In this document: piece after piece, positions 1 to 5,084 of the stretch
Layout of the letters: every line of letters starts with the position of its first letter
Position numbering within the stretch: the stretch's first letter is position 1
From: an uncultured Clostridia bacterium
Lineage (GTDB): Bacteria; Bacillota; Clostridia; Oscillospirales; Ruminococcaceae
Reading direction: 5' to 3'
DNA length: 5,084 nt
Assembly (NCBI GenBank): GCA_947427325.1
Contig: CANEHP010000165.1
Location: 1 to 5,084, forward strand
Translations under genes and position numbers: made by a program
Notes under the pieces: generated by a model
The model's input: only the letters and a program-made list of their open reading frames with translations
What the model was told of the DNA's origin: nothing
The model's database searches: none

Positions 1-405
1 GGAGATCATTGGGAGCTTGTAAATGCCAACGGCGATTTTGTTCTTGATTATGAGGGCAGCCATATTACCGTTCCTTTTAAAACGCAGGTGGATAACGACG
101 GTGTGGAGCAGGTAACCGATACGATAAATTATGCCGAGCTTACGGATATGATAGGCGTTTATACCGTTCCCAACAACTGGGGCTTGGCGCAGGACGACGG
201 CAACCATTTCCTTATAACCGCAAGGTCGGGTCAGCCTGTCCCCGATGAAAGCCTTGACAAGCTTGAATATTATTTGGAGCGTTCAAATGTGGATATGGCC
301 GAGCAGATGGTGAATATGATTATTTTCCAAAGAGGCTATCAGCTTGACGCCAAAATAGTTCAGTATACCGATGAAATGCAGCAGATTGCAAATAATATCA
401 GATAG
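1..405 (+). CDS. Flagellar basal-body rod/hook family protein (FlgG/FlgF type), C-terminal part
   Basis: The reading frame is open from the first base, so the gene starts upstream and about 134 C-terminal residues are visible, ending in TAG. The family forms the rod and hook of the flagellum, outside the cytoplasmic membrane. The last 40 or so residues carry the family's C-terminal signature: LERSNVDMAEQMVNMI, then the QRGYQ motif and a DEM motif near the end, equivalent to the SNV, QRAYE/QRGFQ and DEML segments of FlgE, FlgF and FlgG. Before it lies GVYTVPNNWGL and an SGQPVP segment, which resemble the F-NP-GL and T-SG-P stretch of FlgG/FlgF more than FlgE. A valine codon (GTG) at 88 could be taken for a start but lies inside the frame and has no ribosome site. 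Downstream are cheC and cheD on the same strand after 159 bp, which fits a motility cluster. The family call is firm; FlgG versus FlgF (FlhO/FlhP in Bacillus naming) cannot be settled from the tail alone. Confidence 0.88.
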   Translation, partial: GDHWELVNANGDFVLDYEGSHITVPFKTQVDNDGVEQVTDTINYAELTDMIGVYTVPNNWGLAQDDGNHFLITARSGQPVPDESLDKLEYYLERSNVDMAEQMVNMIIFQRGYQLDAKIVQYTDEMQQIANNIR

Positions 406-564
406 CTGCCAATTATTAGAGCTTGAAAGTCAGCCAAATTTGCAAATATACCGTACCCCTTACCGTATCAGGGCTTCTCACTGCTTTTCTCTGCAATAGG
501 GGCGGTCGGCTTGCGGATTTGTTTGCTTTTGAGCGTTGGGAAATTGCAAAAAGGAGGGAGAATT
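406..564 (+). promoter_or_regulatory. flg-cheC intergenic region with weak promoter-like motifs and cheC ribosome binding site
   Basis: This 159-bp gap is long for genes in one operon and has no convincing gene. A TTGAAA at 423-428 followed after 18 bp by TATACC (447-452) is a weak sigma-A-like pair. CAAA at 443-446 followed after 16 bp by CCGTAT (463-468) loosely resembles the flagellar sigma-D/sigma-28 pattern. The 10-bp palindrome ATTTGCAAAT lies at 438-447. None of these is strong, so a cheC promoter here is only a suggestion. The clearest signal is AAGGAGG at 551-557, seven bases before the cheC ATG, a near-perfect Shine-Dalgarno that fixes the start. Confidence 0.3.
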
Positions 565-1188
565 ATGGGAATCAATAATTATGAGGACCTTACTCCGATT
601 CATCTTGACGTTCTTACCGAAGTGGGTAATATCGGTTCGGGAAATGCCTCCGCAGCACTTTCAAATATGATAAACAAAAATGTTGAGGTAGAGATGCCCG
701 AGGTCAAGATAGTAAGCTTTCAGGAAGCCACCGATCAGTCCGGCGGCGCCGAGCAGATCGTGGCAGGTACAATGACCCGTATGTCGGGCGGAATGGACGG
801 AATGATTTTACTTCTGATGGACAGGGATTTTGTAGACTCCGTTATAGATTCCTTCTTCGGCTGTAAGGTCAAAGGTCTTTTGCAGCTTGACGAAAACGAA
901 ATTTCGGCTCTTTCCGAGGTGGGCAACATTATGTGCGGCGCTTATGTTTCCGCAGTTGGTCAGCTTTCGGGCATTGAAGTAAAATTAGAGAGCCCTTGCT
1001 TTCATGTTGATATGATGGGAGCTCTTATGAGTGTGCCTGTTATTGAATTCGGAGAGGTTGGGGATAAGATACTCTATATCGACAAAAAATTAAGTATCGA
1101 TGGCAAGCGTATGAACACCAAGCTTTTTCTTATTCCCACTATTGAATCTTTACAAAAACTTATGGGGAAGCTGGGAATTGAGGTATGA
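565..1188 (+). CDS. cheC: CheY-P phosphatase CheC
   Basis: This 207-residue protein is a CheC-type chemotaxis phosphatase. CheC removes phosphate from CheY-P in the cytoplasm and takes part in adaptation through CheD. Two copies of the family active-site pattern (D/S)xxxExxN are visible: D15, E19, N22 in LDVLTEVGNIGSGNA, and S114, E118, N121 in SALSEVGNIMCGA. Having both centres and no extra domain marks it as CheC rather than CheX (one working site, different fold arrangement) or FliY (extra N- and C-terminal regions). The length matches the family. The ATG at 565 is chosen because AAGGAGG lies seven bases upstream; an in-frame TTG at 511 would add 18 non-family residues and has no ribosome site. 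The stop overlaps the cheD start as ATGA (1185-1188), implying translational coupling. The flagellar gene upstream supports a motility role. Confidence 0.96.
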   Translation: MGINNYEDLTPIHLDVLTEVGNIGSGNASAALSNMINKNVEVEMPEVKIVSFQEATDQSGGAEQIVAGTMTRMSGGMDGMILLLMDRDFVDSVIDSFFGCKVKGLLQLDENEISALSEVGNIMCGAYVSAVGQLSGIEVKLESPCFHVDMMGALMSVPVIEFGEVGDKILYIDKKLSIDGKRMNTKLFLIPTIESLQKLMGKLGIEV

Positions 1189-1664
1189 GCAATATAGTTG
1201 TAGGTATTTCCGATTGGAAGATCTGCAAGAATCCGGAAGTGCTTGTTACCTATGCTTTGGGTTCTTGCGTAGGATCATGCCTATATGACAAGGTCACGGG
1301 AATTGCGGGATTATCGCATATTATGCTGCCCGACAGCACATCGGCAGAGGGTAAAACCGTAAACAGAATGAAATTTGCAGATACTGCACTGCCGGATATG
1401 CTGGCGGAAATGATAAAGATGGGAGCGGATAAAAGGCGTATTCAGGCAAAGATTGCAGGCGGGGCTTTGATGTTTGCCACCAGAAGCGAGCAGTTTAATA
1501 TTGGCGAGCGCAATGTGGCGGCGGTTAAAAAAGCCCTTTCCGCTCTCAGGATACCGATTATAGCGTCTGACACGGGCTTGAATTACGGCAGAACCGTATT
1601 TTTTCAGAGTGCCGACGGCAAGGTGGTTATTAAGTCTACCGTTAAAGGCGTTAATATTTTGTAG
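1185..1664 (+). CDS. cheD: Chemoreceptor glutamine deamidase CheD
   Basis: This 159-residue protein is CheD, which deamidates specific glutamines on methyl-accepting chemotaxis receptors and binds CheC to raise its phosphatase activity. The catalytic set described for CheD is present: T22, C28 within ALGSCVGSC, and H45 within GLSHIMLP, at spacings almost identical to the Thermotoga enzyme (T21, C27, H44). The conserved K-IAGGA-MF stretch lies around residues 89-98, and the NYGRTVFF segment near residue 133 also fits the family. The length is normal for CheD. The ATG at 1185 overlaps the cheC stop by 4 bp; GGGGAAG at 1164-1170 and GAGG at 1180-1183 are the nearby purine tracts, so translation probably depends on coupling to cheC. 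The stop is TAG. It is the last gene of the visible motility block; beyond it are repeats. Confidence 0.96.
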   Translation: MSNIVVGISDWKICKNPEVLVTYALGSCVGSCLYDKVTGIAGLSHIMLPDSTSAEGKTVNRMKFADTALPDMLAEMIKMGADKRRIQAKIAGGALMFATRSEQFNIGERNVAAVKKALSALRIPIIASDTGLNYGRTVFFQSADGKVVIKSTVKGVNIL

Positions 1665-1680
1665 GGGAGTGTGGAAACCG

Positions 1681-1791
1681 ACAGTTGACAGTTGATAATT
1701 GACAGTTGAGGTGTCGGCTTCGCCGACGGATTTGAAATTTTACGTTTGTGCGACATTTCAGGCTGTTACATAACTGTCAACCGTCAACTGT
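1681..1791. repeat. CAGTTGA-rich inverted-repeat element
   Basis: Just after cheD lies a foldback sequence. The left arm has three copies of CAGTTGA (1682-1688, 1689-1695, 1703-1709). The right arm (1773-1791) is their reverse complement; the outer 15 bases of the arms pair at 14 positions. Between them sits a compact hairpin at 1713-1727 (6-bp stem GTCGGC/GCCGAC, loop TTC). Similar TTGACAGTTGA-type dispersed repeats occur in many bacterial genomes and are usually MITE-like, though only one copy is visible here. The hairpin could weakly help end cheCD transcription, but no T-run follows it. Confidence 0.65.
1713..1727 (+). terminator. Short GC-rich hairpin downstream of cheD, possible weak terminator
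   Basis: The stem is GTCGGC (1713-1718) against GCCGAC (1722-1727), fully paired, with a TTC loop. It begins 49 bases after the cheD stop. The following bases (GGATTTGAAATTTTA) are AT-rich but not a real T-run, so a Rho-independent terminator is possible but not established. It lies inside the CAGTTGA element and may simply be part of that repeat. Confidence 0.3.
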
Positions 1792-1833
1792 AAGCTTTCA
1801 ATTCTTTACAGTCCGTCGATTGAAAACAGGCTA

Positions 1834-1992
1834 ATACTAAATCTTAATAAAAATCAGACAAATCCACCGACCGGGGCGTCCCTGCTCTGTGTCAGCCCGA
1901 CTTGAAATATCCGCATATTCCTGCGTCGGGACTTCCTTGATCAGGAACGCCCCACCCGCCGGCTTTGTCTTATTTTAATTAAGAATTAGTAT
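1834..1992. repeat. 159-bp foldback element (MITE-like) with ~50-bp arms
   Basis: The outer 50 bases at each end are inverted repeats of each other with about 40 of 50 positions matching, from ATACTAA at the left to TTAGTAT at the right; shared blocks include AGACAAA and GGGGCGT. Inside is a second stem, CCCGAC (1896-1901) with GTCGGG (1925-1930), and within that AATAT/ATATT around CCGC (1906-1919). The whole stretch can fold into one long nested hairpin. No reading frame of note is present. It may be a non-autonomous mobile element or encode a structured RNA; with one copy in view the former is only inferred. It stops one base before the next foldback element. Confidence 0.6.
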
Positions 1993-1993
1993 A

Positions 1994-2155
1994 AGAACTT
2001 GTTCTCATAGAAATTGGCACGTATCTTTTCGGCAAATTTTGCCGATGACTGCGTCAAAATTCCTTGAAATACACGAGTATTCCTGCGGAATTTTTCCTTG
2101 TCCTCGACAAAATTTGCTCGAAAATCTGCGCACCATTCCTATGAGAACAAGTTCT
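1994..2155. mobile_element. MITE-like foldback element, copy A (complete)
   Basis: The element is 162 bp long. Its two ends are perfect 17-bp inverted repeats (AGAACTTGTTCTCATAG and its complement), and pairing continues imperfectly, about two thirds of positions, down to a centre at AATAC-ACGA-GTATT (2068-2081). Each end also contains a small inverted repeat AGAAC-TT-GTTCT, and a perfect internal palindrome CGGCAAA-T-TTTGCCG lies at 2040-2054. It has no transposase. A second copy begins at 5008 in opposite orientation, 74 of 77 bases identical to positions 2155-2079 read on the minus strand, which shows a dispersed repeat rather than a chance hairpin. TA lies directly outside the left end (1992-1993) but not the right, so a target duplication is not clear. 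Confidence 0.82.
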
Positions 2156-2349
2156 GAGTTTTTTTCCTTGAATCCAACCGTTTTGGGACGAAAATCCCCC
2201 ATTCCTTCTATTTTTAAACAAGCCCCGATATTGGGCAATAAACGGTAATTTGTTTAGCTGTAGGAAACTTGTGCTGATTTTGGATATTCTGTTATCGGTA
2301 AAGTTTTTTACAGCTTTTTTATAATAACAAGCTTTGTTGCGGAGGAAAA
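2156..2349 (+). promoter_or_regulatory. Upstream region of the LysR gene: T-run, -10 box, ribosome site
   Basis: This 194-bp non-coding stretch begins right after the MITE with GAG and seven T (2159-2165), so the MITE hairpin plus T-run could stop forward read-through. A perfect TATAAT lies at 2320-2325, 24 bases before the lysR ATG. The matching -35 position (GGTAAA, 2297-2302) is poor, as is common for activated promoters. Just downstream, AACA-AGCTT-TGTT (2326-2338) is a short inverted repeat that could be an operator, and GTTT-N9-AAAC (2252-2268) is another loose dyad. GGAGG at 2341-2345 is a good ribosome binding site four bases before ATG. No other gene is seen in it. Confidence 0.4.
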
Positions 2350-3222
2350 ATGAATTTATCGCATTTAAGATATATAGCCGAGGTAGCAAAAACCGGTTCT
2401 ATCACCAAGGCGGCGCAAAATCTTTATATGGGACAGCCCAATTTAAGCAAGGCGATTAAGGAAATGGAGAAAACCATGGGGGTGAGCATCTTTAAGCGTA
2501 CCTCCAAGGGGGTTGAGCCTACCGAAAAGGGAAGAGAGATAGTGGAGAGAGCCAATGCGGTTTTAAGATCGGCAGACGCCTTTGAAGCGGATTTTTGCAG
2601 CAAAGGGGACAGAACGGAGAGGATATCCGTTCGGGTTTGCGGCTCGGAGCTATGCTTTAAAATCTTTGAGGAATTTGCCGCCATACAGGTCGGTCAGGGA
2701 GTTTTCTTTGAATACTGCCGCTGTGACATGGAAAGGGTTTTTGAAGACGTTAAGAGCGGAGACGCTTCCTTCGGAGCGGTGCGCCTATTGGGCGAAGAAA
2801 AATTTCCCCCCGACCGCTTTGGGATCAGGGGGGAGCTTCTGGCGGAGGGAAGGGCTTTTGCGGCTGTGGGAAGGTACGGTTCCCTTGCCCTTGAGGAAAA
2901 AATATCCTTAAACGCTCTTAAGGATAAGGTTCAGGTTTTCGTTTGCGGAGTGCAGCCCTTTAGCAATGAAAAAAATATCGGAGTCGGCGATGCGGCAAGC
3001 GGTATAAGAATTGTGGAAAAAAGCTCCGACTGCTTTATGACTTTTTCCTCTCTCGATATTTCCCGCTTTGATTTTGGCGGCGGGGAGATCGTTTATAGGG
3101 AAATCGAGCCTGCCGTTGCCGTCAGGGATTTTTTGGTTTATTGCGACGGGAAAAGGTTCGGAAGCAGGGAAAAAGAATTGATAGAGGGGTGTTCCTCGGG
3201 ACGGCTTTTCAGTCAAAGCTGA
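2350..3222 (+). CDS. LysR-family transcriptional regulator
   Basis: This 290-residue protein is a LysR-type regulator of normal length. The N-terminal winged helix-turn-helix (about residues 1-62) is typical: LRYIAEVAKTGSITKAAQNL, then the recognition helix around QPNLSKAIKEME (29-40), then GVSIFKRTSKGVEPTEKG (44-61). Residues of about 63-90 form the linker helix, and about 92-285 the effector-binding domain, which is diverged and gives no ligand clue. Such proteins act as tetramers on DNA and often control a divergent neighbour, but here the upstream side is repeats, so the target is unknown. The ATG at 2350 has GGAGG just upstream. Its end overlaps the end of the convergent terL by 14 bp. 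It is not a usual phage gene, so it either belongs to the host chromosome beside a prophage scar or was carried with it. Confidence 0.93.
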   Translation: MNLSHLRYIAEVAKTGSITKAAQNLYMGQPNLSKAIKEMEKTMGVSIFKRTSKGVEPTEKGREIVERANAVLRSADAFEADFCSKGDRTERISVRVCGSELCFKIFEEFAAIQVGQGVFFEYCRCDMERVFEDVKSGDASFGAVRLLGEEKFPPDRFGIRGELLAEGRAFAAVGRYGSLALEEKISLNALKDKVQVFVCGVQPFSNEKNIGVGDAASGIRIVEKSSDCFMTFSSLDISRFDFGGGEIVYREIEPAVAVRDFLVYCDGKRFGSREKELIEGCSSGRLFSQS

Positions 3223-3230
3223 AGCTGCCG
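3202..3230. terminator. Hairpin spanning both stop codons at the lysR-terL convergence
   Basis: CGGC (3202-3205) pairs with GCCG (3227-3230), and TTCAG (3208-3212) pairs with CTGAA (3219-3223), separated by a small internal loop; the apical loop is TCAAAG. On the plus strand CCTTTTCCCC follows, a short T-tract, so it could be a weak terminator for lysR. On the minus strand the following sequence is not T-rich, so it would serve terL poorly. The stem overlaps the TGA of lysR (3220-3222) and the TGA of terL (3209-3211). Confidence 0.35.
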
Positions 3231-4540
3231 CCTTTTCCCCGGTCCTCCATAGCGTACCTCATGGCGTCCATAAGGTGGTTTTGGCTGTCGCAGGGCTTAT
3301 TAAGCAGCTTTCCCGTTAATGAGTCCTTTTCCCAGGAATAGCTTGATATTTCTGTTATAAAGTTTACGCATTTCGGATGGATTATAATATGATAATCCTG
3401 TAGCAGATCTATTCCGCTGTTTATGCTGTCTCTGCCCTTTGCTGCGCTTTTTATGCGGGTAAGCCCCAGGCCGTACAGCCTGTCTATGCTTTTGGGTTCG
3501 GCGGAGTCTGCGATTATCCTTTCCTTTGCGTAGCCCATACTGATTATGCTTTTGGCTATTTCCTCATTGCTCATGGCTTTTTTGTACAGCTCGTCAAACA
3601 CCCATAGAGTTTTCGCCTCCGTATCGGCTAAGCCGCAAAACAGTGCGGTTGGGTCATTGGTGTAGCCGAAATCAAGTCCGAATACCGCCTTTACGCTGTT
3701 CAAGCCTCTTATTTTATTCACATCGAAGGCCTGCTCCTGCCAATTTTCGTATACCAGACCTTCGGAAATTCCCCAATCCCCTAACCCTGCCACACGGTAG
3801 CGGCGGGGATTGTTTTGTTTCATTCGGGCAAAAAGGGCTTTGTCGTTTTCGTCTAACCATTCGTTGCAGGTGTAGTCGGTGGTTATGGCAAGAACTCCTG
3901 CCTTTTCGTCCATTCTCTCTATGGTTATCCCGCCGCTTTTGATTTTTTTGCCCTCGCCTTCAAAAAAGCGTTTTTTCAGCCAGTGATGTTCGTTCCATGG
4001 GTTAAATGTAAGGGTTATCTGCTTGAAAAGTCCGCCGTCTTTATTGTTTTCGTTTTCGCCGTCTGAAAATCTTCCTCTTATAGACTCGTCAAGCATATCG
4101 AAATCCTCTTCGCCTGTTATTTCGTAAGCCTCTTCGATCCAGCACCAGCAGAGATTTCCCTTTTCTGCGGCTATGGATGTTATTTTCAGGGGATCGTCAA
4201 GTCCCCTGAAATAAATCTTTTGTCCCGTGGGCTTGTAGGTTATTTCAATGGGGCTTTCCTTTACATCCCAGAAGCGTGAAACGCCCAATCTGTTTATTGC
4301 CCATTTAAGCTCGGTAAAGCAGCTGTCCTTTAAGGTTCTGTACACCTTCCTTACCACCAGCAGATTTGCGTTTTTGTATTTCATCATATTTACTATGTAC
4401 CAAAGGGCGGCGGTCTTGCTTTTTTTCGAGGCTCTCGAACCCTTGCAGACTCTGTATCTGCCCTTCCAGCGCCAGAATGTGCCGTAGCCTTTGCCCACTG
4501 CCTGCGGCAAAGCTATGCTGCTGCATTTTTTATTATCCAT
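3209..4540 (-). CDS. terL: Phage terminase large subunit, PBSX family (TerL)
   Basis: This 443-residue protein is the motor and nuclease that drives phage DNA into the capsid. The ATPase domain (about residues 1-220) has a Walker A-like loop at G34 to T43 (GSRASKKSKT), a Walker B region LCWCWIEEA at 130-138 with acidic E136/E137, and the coupling motif TFNPW at 178-182. The RNase H-like nuclease domain follows, with the three metal-binding aspartates apparent: D289 in GLDFGYTNDPTAL, D344 in IIADSAEPKS and D425 in NHLMDAMRYAM. The length is normal for the PBSX/SPP1-like group, so the gene appears complete. A Gly/Asn/Asp/Glu-rich segment at about 159-170 (DGENENNKDGG) may be a loop insertion. 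The start follows the terS stop by 13 bp and has no strong ribosome site (GTGTGA at best), suggesting coupling. No portal gene follows; lysR overlaps its end by 14 bp on the other strand. Confidence 0.95.
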   Translation of the reverse strand: MDNKKCSSIALPQAVGKGYGTFWRWKGRYRVCKGSRASKKSKTAALWYIVNMMKYKNANLLVVRKVYRTLKDSCFTELKWAINRLGVSRFWDVKESPIEITYKPTGQKIYFRGLDDPLKITSIAAEKGNLCWCWIEEAYEITGEEDFDMLDESIRGRFSDGENENNKDGGLFKQITLTFNPWNEHHWLKKRFFEGEGKKIKSGGITIERMDEKAGVLAITTDYTCNEWLDENDKALFARMKQNNPRRYRVAGLGDWGISEGLVYENWQEQAFDVNKIRGLNSVKAVFGLDFGYTNDPTALFCGLADTEAKTLWVFDELYKKAMSNEEIAKSIISMGYAKERIIADSAEPKSIDRLYGLGLTRIKSAAKGRDSINSGIDLLQDYHIIIHPKCVNFITEISSYSWEKDSLTGKLLNKPCDSQNHLMDAMRYAMEDRGKGGSFSFD

Positions 4541-4553
4541 AATTTCACACTTT

Positions 4554-4976
4554 CTAATCCGTCAACTCGTTTTCTCCCGAAATAACCACGGGAATTATTT
4601 CCTCGCTGCCGCCTTTTTCGGAAAATACTCCGTACAGCCTGCCCAAAAGCTCCGCCGCCTTCATACGGTCACGGACGGTTATTGCTCCGTCCTTTTCGGC
4701 GGGAAGATTTTCGCCTTTGGGGATACTTGCTTTCCCCCATTTTTCTCCTCTCATCACCGCCGTTAAATATTCCAGAACCTCCTCCGCTTGGGCGGTTTTT
4801 TTGCTGCTTATACTGTTCAGCTTTTTGTTTATGTACTCCTTGGCTTGGGGCATTTTCAGTATTCTTGCGGCTGCCTCCCACGCATATGTTTTCGAGTAGC
4901 CCGCTCTTACGGCTGCTGCGGTTTTGTTGAAGTCCGTAAGATACTCGTCGCAGAATTTCTTTTCTTTTTCGTTCAT
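4554..4976 (-). CDS. terS: Phage terminase small subunit (TerS, Terminase_2/PBSX XtmA type)
   Basis: This 140-residue protein is the DNA-recognition subunit that binds the phage packaging site and loads TerL. The N-terminal part matches the Terminase_2 pattern: KEKKFCDEYLTDFNKTAAAV, then RAGYSKTYAWEAAARILKMP (about 24-43), with a helix-turn-helix in about residues 15-45. A central region (about 45-80) should form the oligomerising helices, and the C-terminal DRMKAAELLGRLYGVF (about residues 102-117) is the family's usual tail motif. The start ATG at 4976 is supported by AAGGAG on the minus strand (complement of 4984-4989), seven bases upstream. It ends in TAG 13 bp before terL on the same strand, the standard phage order terS-terL. 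The MITE copy lies only 31 bp upstream, leaving no room for a native phage promoter in between. Confidence 0.92.
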   Translation of the reverse strand: MNEKEKKFCDEYLTDFNKTAAAVRAGYSKTYAWEAAARILKMPQAKEYINKKLNSISSKKTAQAEEVLEYLTAVMRGEKWGKASIPKGENLPAEKDGAITVRDRMKAAELLGRLYGVFSEKGGSEEIIPVVISGENELTD

Positions 4977-4983
4977 TATGCTT

Positions 4984-4989
4984 CTCCTT
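4984..4989 (-). promoter_or_regulatory. terS ribosome binding site
   Basis: CTCCTT on the plus strand reads AAGGAG on the minus strand, seven bases ahead of the terS ATG at 4976. It decides the terS start. The remaining bases up to the MITE end at 5008 are A-rich on the minus strand and contain no clear promoter. Confidence 0.7.
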
Positions 4990-5007
4990 TTTGGGTTTTT
5001 ATTTTTA

Positions 5008-5084
5008 AGAACTTGTTCTCATAGGAACAGTGCGCAGATTTTCGAGTAAATTTTGTCGAGGACAAGGAAAAATTCCGCAGGAAT
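5008..5084. mobile_element. MITE-like foldback element, copy B (partial, cut by window end)
   Basis: The last 77 bases begin with AGAACTTGTTCTCATAGG and match the reverse complement of 2079-2155 at 74 of 77 positions (differences in the AACAG versus ATGG stretch and one C/T further in). This is about half of the 162-bp element seen at 1994-2155, in the inverse orientation; the rest lies past the window. The outside flank is TTTTTA, so TA precedes this end too. The high identity suggests both copies are recent or that gene conversion keeps them alike. Confidence 0.85.

Noticed and set aside
511..564. Longer cheC start at an in-frame TTG
   Set aside because: The added 18 residues are unlike CheC, include the translated ribosome site, and the ATG at 565 has AAGGAGG at ideal spacing.
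1685..1704. Two TTGACA hexamers look like -35 boxes
   Set aside because: No -10 box lies at a proper distance (the expected position is inside a GC-rich hairpin); they are a by-product of the repeat.
1682..1709. Three CAGTTGA heptamers could suggest a CRISPR or iteron array
   Set aside because: The units are far too short, there are no regular spacers and no cas or replication gene; the set is one arm of an inverted repeat.
1994..2005. AGAAC-TT-GTTCT in the MITE ends resembles a Gram-positive LexA/SOS box
   Set aside because: The Gram-positive LexA site needs GAAC and GTTC separated by four bases; here the gap is two, and the motif is simply part of the repeat terminus.
2005..2248. Short open frames on both strands within and after MITE copy A
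   Set aside because: They lie mostly in repeat sequence, have no ribosome sites and no recognisable domain.
2054..2389. Minus-strand open frame of 111 codons across the MITE and lysR start
   Set aside because: It spans a repeat, a T-run and the lysR promoter and N-terminus, has no ribosome site and shows no protein-family features.
3141..3341. Forward frames opposite terL and at the lysR end
   Set aside because: They are out-of-frame shadows of two well-supported genes.
1..5084. tRNA, rRNA, riboswitch or CRISPR
   Set aside because: No cloverleaf-like sequence, rRNA segment, known riboswitch core or regular repeat-spacer pattern was seen on reading either strand.

Overview
The window looks like chromosomal DNA of a Gram-positive anaerobe of the Clostridia, possibly a gut Oscillospirales or Lachnospirales member. 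The clues are a flagellar gene beside a CheC/CheD chemotaxis pair (typical of motile Firmicutes, absent from E. coli), strong AAGGAGG-type ribosome binding sites, and a PBSX-type phage terminase of the Firmicute kind. The taxon is inferred from gene content only.

The window has three zones. Bases 1-1664 are a forward-strand motility block: the 3' end of a flagellar rod/hook-family gene (FlgG/FlgF type), then cheC and cheD, which overlap by 4 bp. CheC is a CheY-P phosphatase with both active-site motifs intact. CheD is a receptor glutamine deamidase with its Cys, His and Thr in place. In known systems CheD also binds CheC, so the pair would form an adaptation feedback loop acting on receptors.

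Bases 1665-2349 hold no credible gene. They contain three inverted-repeat (foldback) elements in a row: a CAGTTGA-rich one (1681-1791), a 159-bp one (1834-1992) and a 162-bp one (1994-2155). The last is a MITE-like family, because a second copy starts at 5008 in the opposite orientation and runs off the window; 74 of its 77 visible bases match. The rest of the zone is the upstream region of a LysR gene.

Bases 2350-4976 hold a forward LysR-type regulator and, convergent with it, a phage packaging pair on the minus strand: terS (small terminase) then terL (large terminase). The lysR and terL coding regions overlap tail to tail by 14 bp, and a hairpin spans both stop codons. TerL keeps its ATPase and nuclease residues, but no portal gene follows it where a prophage normally has one. 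The terminase pair is therefore probably a prophage remnant or a rearranged phage segment, bracketed by the inverted MITE copies. The most interesting points are this bracketing and the intact but isolated terminase; nothing here proves a new system.
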